A stretch of 64,000 bases of DNA from Pararge aegeria. Its lineage: Eukaryota; Arthropoda; Insecta; Lepidoptera; Nymphalidae. Below the pieces are notes generated by a model. The model was not told the DNA's origin and searched no databases. It saw only the letters and a list, made by a program, of their open reading frames with translations. The position numbers and the translations under genes were made by a program. Where the stretch lies: the NCBI RefSeq assembly GCF_905163445.1, contig NC_053184.1, positions 4,278,001-4,342,000 on the forward strand. The letters are read 5' to 3'. Positions 20,196-30,590 of the stretch are shown here, in pieces (the first letter of the stretch is position 1; each line of letters opens with the position of its first letter).

Positions 20196-23100
20196 ATGGA
20201 CACCGAGCGTGAAAACCCTGGCGTATCGCCGACAGCAGCGGTGGGATCACAGCCCCAAAACTCTTCAGGGCCTCCAGATGGTACAACTTTGAGTATGGAA
20301 CAAGTGATGGGTCTCCTAACCTCCATAACAAGAACTGCTGCGACAAGCGCTGCGAGAGCGACGTTATCTACAGAGACTGCACCTTTACGGCGGCACCATG
20401 ACTTTTATCTACCGCCGTTCAACCCTGATGAGAGGTCGCATGACATCAGGGACTGGTGTGCTAATGTGGACGAAACCATTACGAAGTTAAATATTTCGCC
20501 CCATGAAGCTCGAATGAAGGCAATCTTACAATTGAGAGGACGAGCAAAGACCTGGGCCGACACCTGGTCACTGCATTCAACCACGTGGGAACAAGTGAAG
20601 GAAGAGCTAACTCATACGTTTGGCAATGAGTTCCGGTACGCGGATGACGTGCAGAAATGGCGCAGCTACACTTCAGACCAAGCGAGCAGCTACGCTGAAT
20701 ATGCTACAACGGCTTGGACTCTCTTCAGGAGGGTTCGACCAGAAGCTACCGACGCCGACGTAGTGGATGCACTGATCACAGGTATTTATCCTGAATTTAT
20801 TCGTTCTGAGTTGTTGAGAAATACCCCCAATTCACTTCCCAAATTAGTATCGATACTAAAAACATTTCGAAAACGTAAAATTGAAAATAGAGGAAGTAAA
20901 TATAATGACGTTAAAAAACCACGTGTCGCGGCACCTTCAAAGGATCAAGTCATATGTTTTAATTGCAATAAGCCGGGTCATTTCTCACGAGACTGCAAAA
21001 ATCCATCTAAAAATAACCCTGTTTTGTCACAATCAAATAATAATTCTAATTCCCGTGGTAGTTTTAATAACGCTAAGGTTATTGAGTGTGAATACTGTCA
21101 TCGTAAGGGCCACTTAGAGAAAAATTGTTACCGCCGTCAAAATGACGAACGTAATGCCCCAAATAAAACAATTAATTATTGTTCATCTATTAAACGTGCC
21201 ACTTTTAATGTTATTATTGGAAACACAAATTATAACTGTCTTTTCGATACTGGAGCTGATTGTTCATTAATTCGGGAGAAAATAGCTGGCTCCGTTGCTG
21301 GAAAACGTAAGCAAGTTGACGTGAAGTTTATCGGTATTGGGGGTCAAACAATTATTTCAAAACAAAGCATTAAAACTATAGTTCAAATTGATAATGTTCG
21401 CTTAGAGCTCGAGTTTTATGTAGTAGGTGATAATGAAACTCAATTTGACATTCTAATAGGTTTTAATCTTCTAAATATACCCGGCCTTAGCGTTACCCTT
21501 AGCGAGGACAGTATATCAATTAATCGCGAGTTCTTTATCAATGAATGTTTAAATTTAACATCTTCTTTTGAATTAGATACCGACCTTACTAACGATACAC
21601 AAATTAAAGAAATCTATCGTATTATCAATGAGTTCAAGGATAATTTCACATCTGGAAATCGCGTCTCACAGGTAACCACCGGGGAGCTAAAAATTAGATT
21701 AAAAAATCCCGATAAGATCGTGCAACGCCGACCATATCGTTTGTCCCCTTTAGAACGTGAGAAGGTCAGAGATATTATTAAAGACCTAAAAGAAAATGGC
21801 ATAATAAGAGATAGCTCGTCTCCGTTCAGCAGCCCTATATTATTAGTTAAGAAAAAGGACGGTACGGACCGACTTTGCGTTGATTTCAGAGAGTTAAATT
21901 CAAATACCGTTAGAGACAATTATCCTTTACCCCTTATAGCGGACCAAATTGATAGATTAGGCAAAGCTCGATATTATAGTTGTTTAGACATGGCCTCTGG
22001 TTTCCACGGTATTCCTATAGCGGAAGAATCTATCGAGAAAACTGCATTTGTAACCCCGGATGGACAGTTTGAATATCTTCGAATGCCATTCGGTCTATGT
22101 AATGCTCCGTCTGTATACCAACGCGCCATAAATGCCGCCTTAGGTGATTATAGAGATAATATTGCTTTAGTTTATGTTGACGATATTCTGGTTGTATCTG
22201 AATCCGTGCAACAGGGTTTGATAAATTTGAATCTCATTTTGACTAGATTAACTCAGGCTGGATTTTCTCTAAATATTGCCAAATGTTCTTTTCTTAAAAC
22301 TAAAATTGAATATCTTGGTAACATTATTGAAAATGGCACTGTTAGGCCAAGCCCAAGGAAAGTTCAGGCTCTTACTGACTCTTCAACGCCTAAAAATATA
22401 AAAGAAGTAAGGCAATTTAACGGCTTAGCAGGTTATTTTCGAAAATTTGTACCCAATTTCTCTAAAATCATGGCACCTCTATACAACCTAACTAAAGCAA
22501 ATGTTTCTTTTAATTGGACTGACCGACATGAAATTGCTCGACGAGAAATAATTAACATACTCACATCTTCCCCAGTTTTAACTATATTTGATCCAAATTT
22601 GCCAACTGAGCTACATACAGATGCCAGTTCAATTGGTTATGGCGCCGTTCTGATTCAGAGACAAGATAGGAATCCTTTAGTAGTAGCTTATTTTAGTATG
22701 AGAACTTCAGATACAGAGAGTAAATACCACTCCTACGAACTAGAGACTCTTGCAGTGGTAAAGGCTATTAAACATTTTCGCCATTTCCTTCATGGTCGGT
22801 CATTTAAACTAGTCACAGACTGCAATTCATTAAAAGCTTCGAGTCACAAACGAGACCTAACCCCCAGAGTGCATAGATGGTGGGCCTTCTTGCAAAATTT
22901 TCAATTTGAAATTGAATACCGTAAGGGCGATAAACTTGCTCATGCTGATTTTTTTAGTCGTAATCCAATTAAAAATTCTAATGGACGTCAATTAAAGCGC
23001 TGTTTAGAATTTAATAAATCAAGACCCCTAATTTGGTCCATTAATACCACTACACTTGATCATAACTGGCTCCTTGTAGAACAAAAACGCGATTCAACTC

Positions 23101-24374
23101 TATCTAGTATTGTAGAGCAATTGAAAGGTGATTCGATTCCCAAGAATATCGCAGATACTTACGTTATACTTCAGGATAAATTACTGAGACGTAAAGTACA
23201 GATTAATAACAAGACACATAAGTTAATTATAGTTCCACGTAATTATAGATGGAATCTTATATCCCATTATCATGATAATCTTCAACATTTCGGTTGGGAA
23301 AAGATCCTTGAAAAATTGCGAGAGCAGTACTGGTTCCCTAATATGACCAGATTAATCAGAAAATTTGTAGAAAATTGCGTCATGTGTAGAGTTAGAAAAG
23401 GAGTATCTGGTGCTAGACAGGTTACTTTACATCCCGTTGACAAAATAGCTGTTCCTTTCCATACCGTTCATGCAGATATAACTGGAAGAATGAACGGAAA
23501 ACGTAGTGAACCTGAATATGCTTTTGTATTTATTGACGGCTTTACTAAATATGTCCATATGATTTACACAAATGATCGTACTAGTGAAACTGCAATCAAA
23601 TGTTTTCAAAATCTGATTACAATATTTGGCTCTCCATCGCGATTAATTACTGACCAAGATAAAAGTATGACTTCAACAGAGTTTAAAAACTTCTGTCAAC
23701 GATATGGGATTCAACACCACGTAGTAGCAAAGGGAGCTAGTAGGGCCAATGGTCAGGTTGAACGATTAATGAAAGTTATAAAGGATAACATGTCTGTTAT
23801 AGAACTGAGTAGGCCATGGCACACAGCTTTACAAGAATTACAATTAGCTATTAACTGCACAGTATCAAAAAGTACAGGTAAAAGTCCCATGGAATTATTA
23901 TTAGGAAAAAGATGTTACCCACCTGCCATTAAAATATTGCAAATTGACGATGACATACTAACAGACAACTTAGAGGAAGTTAGATCGATTGCTAAAAAAC
24001 GGATGGACGAGCGGTCCCTTAGCGATAAAACTCGTTTTGATAAAGGTAAAGCCACAATCCGTCCATTTAAAGTCGGTGACTTCGTCTTAATGCGGCGCCA
24101 TGAACGACACACTACTAAGTTAGGCTCAAAATTTGAAGGTCCGATGGAAATTTTAGAAATATTACCAAATGATCGATATAGGCTTAGGCATGTTAACCTT
24201 CGTGGTTGTTCAGAAAAGATTGCAAGTCACGATGCCTTACGTCCCGCTCCCATAGCTCAATCAGACCCTTTCAATGATTCTGACAACTCAGACGAATTGA
24301 CCGTATGGGCGGAGGAATCAGTGGAGACCGAGGGTGCGTCCACTTACTTTTCGGACAAAGTTAGTTCTACATGA
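20196..24374 (+). CDS. Ty3/Gypsy-type Gag-Pol polyprotein (single ORF, intact)
   Basis: A 1392-residue fused polyprotein. I start at ATG 20196, not at the upstream in-frame GTG (20178). Gag: two CCHC zinc knuckles, CFNCNKPGHFSRDC at 254-267 and CEYCHRKGHLEKNC at 298-311. Aspartic protease: LFDTGADCSLI with DTGA at 351-354. Reverse transcriptase: motif A LDMASGF (Asp 598) and YVDD at 660-663. RNase H: TDASSIGYGAVL (Asp 809). Integrase: zinc-binding residues at His 1024-1031 and Cys 1061 and 1064, then Asp 1094, Asp 1153 and Glu 1189, the last two exactly 35 residues apart. A GPF/Y-like GPM (1315) follows; no chromodomain and no env-type ORF. The order protease-RT-RNase H-integrase defines Ty3/Gypsy rather than Copia. 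No stop or frameshift and every catalytic residue seen, so it looks recently active. Gag and Pol share one frame, so no frameshift site is needed. Confidence 0.97.
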   Translation: MDTERENPGVSPTAAVGSQPQNSSGPPDGTTLSMEQVMGLLTSITRTAATSAARATLSTETAPLRRHHDFYLPPFNPDERSHDIRDWCANVDETITKLNISPHEARMKAILQLRGRAKTWADTWSLHSTTWEQVKEELTHTFGNEFRYADDVQKWRSYTSDQASSYAEYATTAWTLFRRVRPEATDADVVDALITGIYPEFIRSELLRNTPNSLPKLVSILKTFRKRKIENRGSKYNDVKKPRVAAPSKDQVICFNCNKPGHFSRDCKNPSKNNPVLSQSNNNSNSRGSFNNAKVIECEYCHRKGHLEKNCYRRQNDERNAPNKTINYCSSIKRATFNVIIGNTNYNCLFDTGADCSLIREKIAGSVAGKRKQVDVKFIGIGGQTIISKQSIKTIVQIDNVRLELEFYVVGDNETQFDILIGFNLLNIPGLSVTLSEDSISINREFFINECLNLTSSFELDTDLTNDTQIKEIYRIINEFKDNFTSGNRVSQVTTGELKIRLKNPDKIVQRRPYRLSPLEREKVRDIIKDLKENGIIRDSSSPFSSPILLVKKKDGTDRLCVDFRELNSNTVRDNYPLPLIADQIDRLGKARYYSCLDMASGFHGIPIAEESIEKTAFVTPDGQFEYLRMPFGLCNAPSVYQRAINAALGDYRDNIALVYVDDILVVSESVQQGLINLNLILTRLTQAGFSLNIAKCSFLKTKIEYLGNIIENGTVRPSPRKVQALTDSSTPKNIKEVRQFNGLAGYFRKFVPNFSKIMAPLYNLTKANVSFNWTDRHEIARREIINILTSSPVLTIFDPNLPTELHTDASSIGYGAVLIQRQDRNPLVVAYFSMRTSDTESKYHSYELETLAVVKAIKHFRHFLHGRSFKLVTDCNSLKASSHKRDLTPRVHRWWAFLQNFQFEIEYRKGDKLAHADFFSRNPIKNSNGRQLKRCLEFNKSRPLIWSINTTTLDHNWLLVEQKRDSTLSSIVEQLKGDSIPKNIADTYVILQDKLLRRKVQINNKTHKLIIVPRNYRWNLISHYHDNLQHFGWEKILEKLREQYWFPNMTRLIRKFVENCVMCRVRKGVSGARQVTLHPVDKIAVPFHTVHADITGRMNGKRSEPEYAFVFIDGFTKYVHMIYTNDRTSETAIKCFQNLITIFGSPSRLITDQDKSMTSTEFKNFCQRYGIQHHVVAKGASRANGQVERLMKVIKDNMSVIELSRPWHTALQELQLAINCTVSKSTGKSPMELLLGKRCYPPAIKILQIDDDILTDNLEEVRSIAKKRMDERSLSDKTRFDKGKATIRPFKVGDFVLMRRHERHTTKLGSKFEGPMEILEILPNDRYRLRHVNLRGCSEKIASHDALRPAPIAQSDPFNDSDNSDELTVWAEESVETEGASTYFSDKVSST

Positions 24375-24554
24375 TAACATACGAGTGAATTGATATGGTT
24401 TATAATTTAATTTTGTAATTATTAATGTGTTAATAATTGATATGATTTAAGATTGTAATTATTAATGAGTTTGCGTGAAACTTATTTTTCCTATCCAATA
24501 TCCTTCCTTAAACGCTGGCTGGCCACCATGCGTATCCTTTTAAACCTGGTCTTG
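24375..24554 (+). other. 3' untranslated part of the LTR retrotransposon
   Basis: It contains two near-repeats of AATTGATATG with TTTGTAATTATTAATG, then a GC-richer piece leading into the minisatellite. No env-like frame. Confidence 0.7.
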
Positions 24555-24763
24555 TTGGCTAGATCCCAGGATGGGTGATGCCTTGTGTGTTGGCTAGATC
24601 CCAGGATGGGTGATGCCTTGTGTGTTGGCTAGATCCCAGGATGGGTGATGCCTTGTGTGTTGGCTAGATCCCAGGATGGGTGATGCCTTGTGTGTTGGCT
24701 AGATCCCATGATGGGTGATGCCTTGTGTGTTGGCTAGATCTCAGTATGGGTGAGGCCTTTGAA
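24555..24763 (+). repeat. 35-bp minisatellite in the retrotransposon 3' UTR, six units
   Basis: Units start at 24555, 24590, 24625, 24660, 24695 and 24730, each opening TTGGCTAGATCCCAGGATGG and closing GATGCCTTGTGTG. The first four are identical. The fifth has one change (CCCATGATGG) and the sixth several. The unit length is not a multiple of three and the frame is not coding. Between it and the next LTR (24764-24814) I see only a weak purine-rich segment (GCGCAAGGGA), no clear polypurine tract. Confidence 0.95.
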
Positions 24764-24814
24764 ATTATGTCATAAAAACAGCGCAAGGGACGCGCTGGAG
24801 TCAGTATGGCCGTA

Positions 24815-25479
24815 TGGGCGCAAATCGCCACCTGTCGGCAATAATTGGCGACTATTGATATTTACGTTTTAGTTTATCGTTAAAGTGAATATTTTATTAT
24901 AAAAATATCTGAAATATATCAGATTTAAATTCAAATAGTTATTTGTAAACATGAAACCGCTACTTATTAGGGCCTGATATTTAATAGACACTGTTTTGAC
25001 TGTTTGAATGTTTTAAAGATGTTTGATGTTCCATTTATTGTTAAACTACTTTATTTACTGTGAAAATGTTCAAATTAATATCTTATAGAATTAATATCAT
25101 TATTCTGTATCAAACTTTATTATTTTATGCAATAAGTCTTTCTTTAATTCATTTTAAATCTGGCCTGCAGCGCCATCTTTAGACTGACTAATGTTTGTTG
25201 CAATTAAATGAACAAATCTCTGTATTATATAAATGATTAATCATTTTAAGTCATTTAAATTGATTAAACATTTATTATAAATATTAAGGAATATTTTAAG
25301 GATTATTTTGCAGTACCTAATTTTATTTGTTTGTTTCAAAAGAAGTTGTATTTACTATATCCGTTTTAGCCATTGTAAGGAAACTATAAAAGCGTTTAAT
25401 TTATGTAAATCGGCTCTGTTCTATACTAGCAATTGTGCGAAAATAAACTACGTGATATTTTGTGAGTTATTTTATTATA
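24815..25479 (+). repeat. LTR-like segment, second copy (shared between the two units)
   Basis: It serves as the 3' LTR of the first element and as the 5' LTR of the partial second one. TATAAAAG is at 25385 and AATAAA at 25442. The constant offset from the first copy is 5284 bp. No base difference from the first copy was found by eye. Confidence 0.85.
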
Positions 25480-27721
25480 ATGGACACCGAGCGTGAAAAC
25501 CCTGGCGTATCGCCGACAGCAGCGGTGGGATCACAGCCCCAAAACTCTTCAGGGCCTCCAGATGGTACAACTTTGAGTATGGAACAAGTGATGGGTCTCC
25601 TAACCTCCATAACAAGAACTGCTGCGACAAGCGCTGCGAGAGCGACGTTATCTACAGAGACTGCACCTTTACGGCGGCACCATGACTTTTATCTACCGCC
25701 GTTCAACCCTGATGAGAGGTCGCATGACATCAGGGACTGGTGTGCTAATGTGGACGAAACCATTACGAAGTTAAATATTTCGCCCCATGAAGCTCGAATG
25801 AAGGCAATCTTACAATTGAGAGGACGAGCAAAGACCTGGGCCGACACCTGGTCACTGCATTCAACCACGTGGGAACAAGTGAAGGAAGAGCTAACTCATA
25901 CGTTTGGCAATGAGTTCCGGTACGCGGATGACGTGCAGAAATGGCGCAGCTACACTTCAGACCAAGCGAGCAGCTACGCTGAATATGCTACAACGGCTTG
26001 GACTCTCTTCAGGAGGGTTCGACCAGAAGCTACCGACGCCGACGTAGTGGATGCACTGATCACAGGTATTTATCCTGAATTTATTCGTTCTGAGTTGTTG
26101 AGAAATACCCCCAATTCACTTCCCAAATTAGTATCGATACTAAAAACATTTCGAAAACGTAAAATTGAAAATAGAGGAAGTAAATATAATGACGTTAAAA
26201 AACCACGTGTCGCGGCACCTTCAAAGGATCAAGTCATATGTTTTAATTGCAATAAGCCGGGTCATTTCTCACGAGACTGCAAAAATCCATCTAAAAATAA
26301 CCCTGTTTTGTCACAATCAAATAATAATTCTAATTCCCGTGGTAGTTTTAATAACGCTAAGGTTATTGAGTGTGAATACTGTCATCGTAAGGGCCACTTA
26401 GAGAAAAATTGTTACCGCCGTCAAAATGACGAACGTAATGCCCCAAATAAAACAATTAATTATTGTTCATCTATTAAACGTGCCACTTTTAATGTTATTA
26501 TTGGAAACACAAATTATAACTGTCTTTTCGATACTGGAGCTGATTGTTCATTAATTCGGGAGAAAATAGCTGGCTCCGTTGCTGGAAAACGTAAGCAAGT
26601 TGACGTGAAGTTTATCGGTATTGGGGGTCAAACAATTATTTCAAAACAAAGCATTAAAACTATAGTTCAAATTGATAATGTTCGCTTAGAGCTCGAGTTT
26701 TATGTAGTAGGTGATAATGAAACTCAATTTGACATTCTAATAGGTTTTAATCTTCTAAATATACCCGGCCTTAGCGTTACCCTTAGCGAGGACAGTATAT
26801 CAATTAATCGCGAGTTCTTTATCAATGAATGTTTAAATTTAACATCTTCTTTTGAATTAGATACCGACCTTACTAACGATACACAAATTAAAGAAATCTA
26901 TCGTATTATCAATGAGTTCAAGGATAATTTCACATCTGGAAATCGCGTCTCACAGGTAACCACCGGGGAGCTAAAAAATAGATTAAAAAATCCCGATAAG
27001 ATCGTGCAACGCCGACCATATCGTTTGTCCCCTTTAGAACGTGAGAAGGTCAGAGATATTATTAAAGACCTAAAAGAAAATGGCATAATAAGAGATAGCT
27101 CGTCTCCGTTCAGCAGCCCTATATTATTAGTTAAGAAAAAGGACGGTACGGACCGACTTTGCGTTGATTTCAGAGAGTTAAATTCAAATACCGTTAGAGA
27201 CAATTATCCTTTACCCCTTATAGCGGACCAAATTGATAGATTAGGCAAAGCTCGATATTATAGTTGTTTAGACATGGCCTCTGGTTTCCACGGTATTCCT
27301 ATAGCGGAAGAATCTATCGAGAAAACTGCATTTGTAACCCCGGATGGACAGTTTGAATATCTTCGAATGCCATTCGGTCTATGTAATGCTCCGTCTGTAT
27401 ACCAACGCGCCATAAATGCCGCCTTAGGTGATTATAGAGATAATATTGCTTTAGTTTATGTTGACGATATTCTGGTTGTATCTGAATCCGTGCAACAGGG
27501 TTTGATAAATTTGAATCTCATTTTGACTAGATTAACTCAGGCTGGATTTTCTCTAAATATTGCCAAATGTTCTTTTCTTAAAACTAAAATTGAATATCTT
27601 GGTAACATTATTGAAAATGGCACTGTTAGGCCAAGCCCAAGGAAAGTTCAGGCTCTTACTGACTCTTCAACGCCTAAAAATATAAAAGAAGTAAGGCAAT
27701 TTAACGGCTTAGCAGGTTATT
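25480..27721 (+). pseudogene. Second Gag-Pol copy, truncated inside reverse transcriptase
   Basis: It matches the first copy at a fixed offset of 5284 bp from the ATG through the reverse transcriptase fingers and palm (both zinc knuckles, DTGA and YVDD are present) and stops matching after AGGTTATT at 27721. The open frame runs on only six more codons (to 27741) in unrelated DNA. RNase H and integrase are missing, so it cannot move by itself. The one base change I found is T at 21694 against A at 26978, which turns Ile into Asn in the segment before RT. Near-identity means either a recent tandem event or an assembly duplicate. Confidence 0.95.
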
Positions 27722-29934
27722 CCAGATATATCTGTGCGTAATATAAACGAGCAAGCAAAGAGCTTCGTACGTGCCCATGGTATATTAAGTAGATAGTTTT
27801 GCGACGCCTCGCAGTTATAAAAATATGTCCAACTAGCTAGTTCAACTAATTCTTCATCACTCACTGAAATATATCTTGTAGACACACCGCACTTTAAACG
27901 TGTTCATTCATTTAACAGCTGGAACTTTACTTTACGATCATGTTAAGAGAAAATATCCAAGTTGGAAATGTGCCACGCTTGGCCGAGCGCGACCTGCCTT
28001 GTTAATAGCTTGATTGTTAACCAGTATGTCGTCATGTAAAACGCCGGACGGCAGCAGTTTATGGCCCATCTACACACGGGTTCCGAATTTCCGTGCTGGC
28101 ATACTCGTGCGGTTTTAATGCTACTGACTGATTAAATCCAAAAAAATAACATAAATATCTCAATTATCAACGAGAAAAATATCTTTAGCTAACTGCGTGC
28201 AAATCGAGATGATTAGTGTTTCTAGCGTAGTCGACACACCCCGATGACGGCATCTGTATTTTTAGTAGTGGGAGATACCTTTACATTGCATGCATCCCGG
28301 ATTCCACTTGACTTATACTATGCGTTACATATGCTGACAGTACTGATTATACTGTAAGTTTCCTGAACATACTGTAACATCGCTTACCACAAAGCGAGAT
28401 AGCGGTCAAGAGGCTTACAGGAGTAGGAGTTTAGTGGAGTAAAAGAACAGTCTTTAAACTAGTACAATGGAAATGCGGCCTTATAAACTATCATCACAAT
28501 CTATGTAAGCTGAGTGAACACGTGATCGCATGCTGACTTAGGAAGCTTGTTAAGTGAGCAAGACGCTGCGGTCTTTAGGCTGTGTATTGGGAAGTTTATG
28601 CCTTGGTGACATAACAGGGCTCTTAGCTCAGGCAGGAATTGGGGTTCAATATGCTCCTAACGATTCTCTCTCCAGTCGATTGTTTTGAGATTGAAGCATA
28701 ACTCAGATTTGGCTAGTAGGTACTACGATGAATAACAATGACTTAAAGCCTAATATTACAAACTGTGCATCGTACTTCTTAAAGTAAAATACTAATTTTC
28801 GTAGATATGTTTAATAATAACTTGAAATATTAAGGTCTTGTCTAAGCTCATACTTATAAAACATTTCATTATCTATTTCCTAGTTTGTTAACTACGTGTT
28901 TGTTCAATTTTAACCGAAATTCCGAATTAGTATCGTAATTTTTCAAGTTATATTAATGAAACTTCCAGAGATATAACTTGAAAATTGACATACTTTTAAT
29001 TTCATATAAACTTCCTTCATCTTTTTATCTCGCTTGAATTAAAAAAAAAAACATTATTTGAAAGCCTTCTATGATTATACATTTTATCCTCCTTATAACT
29101 GAATCGATGAAGTCCCATATTGAAGCGAGTCTAAGCCAACTTATCTCTATTGAGATACTCAGAGATGTAGCTAATTGGTTACTACGAGTTCGAGTATTTA
29201 ATCGCTCTTTATAGGTCTTTGCTCTGTTCAACTTATTTTTTTTTATCTAGTTGCTTACGTAGTTTCTACATCTGAATTAAATCATTATATTTAATACTTT
29301 ATTGAGGATCTTATTTTGTATCCTCTTTAGTTTCCATTTCTTTCTAGATCACAAAGATGTGACAAAAATCGTTTAAATCGGCTACTTCCTCATGGAGCGT
29401 TGGGAAATAAAAACTCTATATCTCTCCTTTTAGAGAAGAGGATGGTACTTTGCAGTAGAATTGTTAAAAAAGTAAACTTCTAGAACACTATTTTTACACT
29501 CACTCGCTTTTAATATTAGGAGTTAACGTATGAAATCGCCAATTTCGAACACCTTTTTTTCTCAGATGTAACATATTTATTTAAACAAAATATTTTTACA
29601 TTTAGTTTATTTGCTATTTATTTTATTATTTGTGCTGTTATTTCAATATCGATAAATGATATTAGACAGACGTCAGAGGTTGTTGTGACCTAGTTCCATA
29701 GAGTATATATCACTCGATTGGGCTTAATGTAATTTCGACTCGAGCTAGTAACTGAGAGTGAACTTTGAACTTATTAAGAGATATGCCCTACAAGATGTGA
29801 TTCGGTATTTTATTCTAAAAAGGTTATCTTTAAATGATTTTCCATTTATAACCGACTTACAAAAAACTTGAATATGGTAGCAGGCTAACCTAGGTAGGTA
29901 ACCCCCTTACCATATTAAATTTAGTTTCAGGTAT
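27722..29934. other. Unassigned stretch right of the truncated retrotransposon
   Basis: 2.2 kb of moderately AT-rich DNA with no recognised SINE, LINE or gene. A 12-bp palindrome AACTAGCTAGTT lies near 27830. No retrotransposon sequence reappears, so the missing half of the second copy is not nearby. Confidence 0.45.
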
Positions 29935-30030
29935 CTAAGCGACATCGCACCGGAACACTAAATCACTTAGCGGCACGTTTCTGTCGGTAGGGTGGTAACT
30001 AGCCACGGCCAAATCCTCCTACCAGACCAG
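29935..30030 (-). mobile_element. SINE family C, distal part (split by family D)
   Basis: CTAAGCGACATCGCACCGGA, CACTAAATCACTTAGCGGCA, CGGTAGGGTGGTAACTAGCC and TCCTCCTACCAGACCAG appear in the family order. The tRNA-like head is on the far side of the insertion, at 30169-30275. Confidence 0.75.
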
Positions 30031-30168
30031 ACTAATTTCGGCATCGACGGTAGGAGAGCCGTAGCTTTATTGAAGAAAGCGCTCAGGCCGCGATTGCCAG
30101 AGTCGCATGGTCAAATCCTGTCGGTTCCGAATTCTTTTATATGCATTTTAAATTTATAAAAAAAAAAA
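30031..30168 (+). mobile_element. SINE family D inserted in family C
   Basis: Pseudo-tRNA head: GGTAGGAGAGCCGTAGC, GCGCTCAGGCCGCGATTGC, a B box GGTCAAATCCTGTCGG and GGTTCCGAA. It ends in ATATGCATTTTAAATTTATA and an A-run. A better copy is at 44.48 kb. The junctions fall between ACCAGACCAG and AGAAAATATAGAAATTATAA, which are adjoining blocks of family C. Confidence 0.72.
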
Positions 30169-30275
30169 GAAAATATAGAAATTATAAATTCCCATACTGC
30201 GTCTGCCGGGAATCGAACCCGAGAACTTCTACTTTAATCCACAGCGCTGAACTGTGCGCCAAGTAGGTCGTCAAA
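30169..30275 (-). mobile_element. SINE family C, tRNA-like head (minus)
   Basis: GAAATTATAAATTCCCATAC, then CTGCCGGGAATCGAACCCGA (reversed B box) and CACAGCGCTGAACTGTGCGC (reversed A-box side). An ORF runs through it but is not a gene. Confidence 0.75.
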
Positions 30276-30291
30276 TATAGGTGAGGATGTT

Positions 30292-30590
30292 TTATATACA
30301 TCCTGGGAACACTATTAAAATATATATTTTTAAATAATGATAAATAGGCAAACTTGCAACGAGGCTCCAAACTTTGGACTTGGTAGAGCCATCCCATAAA
30401 TCGGAGCACTCCATGAACAACCGAATCCGGGCATGGTACAAGGAGAGAAGCTGTTCCGACAGAAAGTACCGCTTGACCTTATTGAGGACGCCAAGTTTAT
30501 TGGTTGTTTGGCCAGCTGTTTTGGCTTTGGATCTATATAATGAATATCCAAACATATCAGGGTCAAGCGTAGAGTTAGCTTACTCGTGTT
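30292..30590 (-). pseudogene. LINE ORF2 fragment (region just after reverse transcriptase)
   Basis: Minus-strand frame: KAKTAGQTTNKLGVLNKVKRYF, then EQLLSLYHARIRLFMEC and DLWDGS. The pattern K-A-K, L-G-x-L, R-Y-F, L-Y-x-A-x-I-R and a W-D-G-S or similar is the thumb/connection region of Jockey/CR1/R1-like reverse transcriptases. The frame shifts at its 5' side, where a second frame takes over near 30555. No catalytic FADD region is recognisable. Confidence 0.75.

Noticed and set aside
20881..21117. 78-codon frame inside gag
   Set aside because: It is an alternate frame of gag-pol and repeats at 26165 only because the whole gene is duplicated.
24555..24763. CRISPR-like repeat array
   Set aside because: Units are contiguous with no spacers, and the host is a eukaryote; it is a minisatellite in a retrotransposon UTR.
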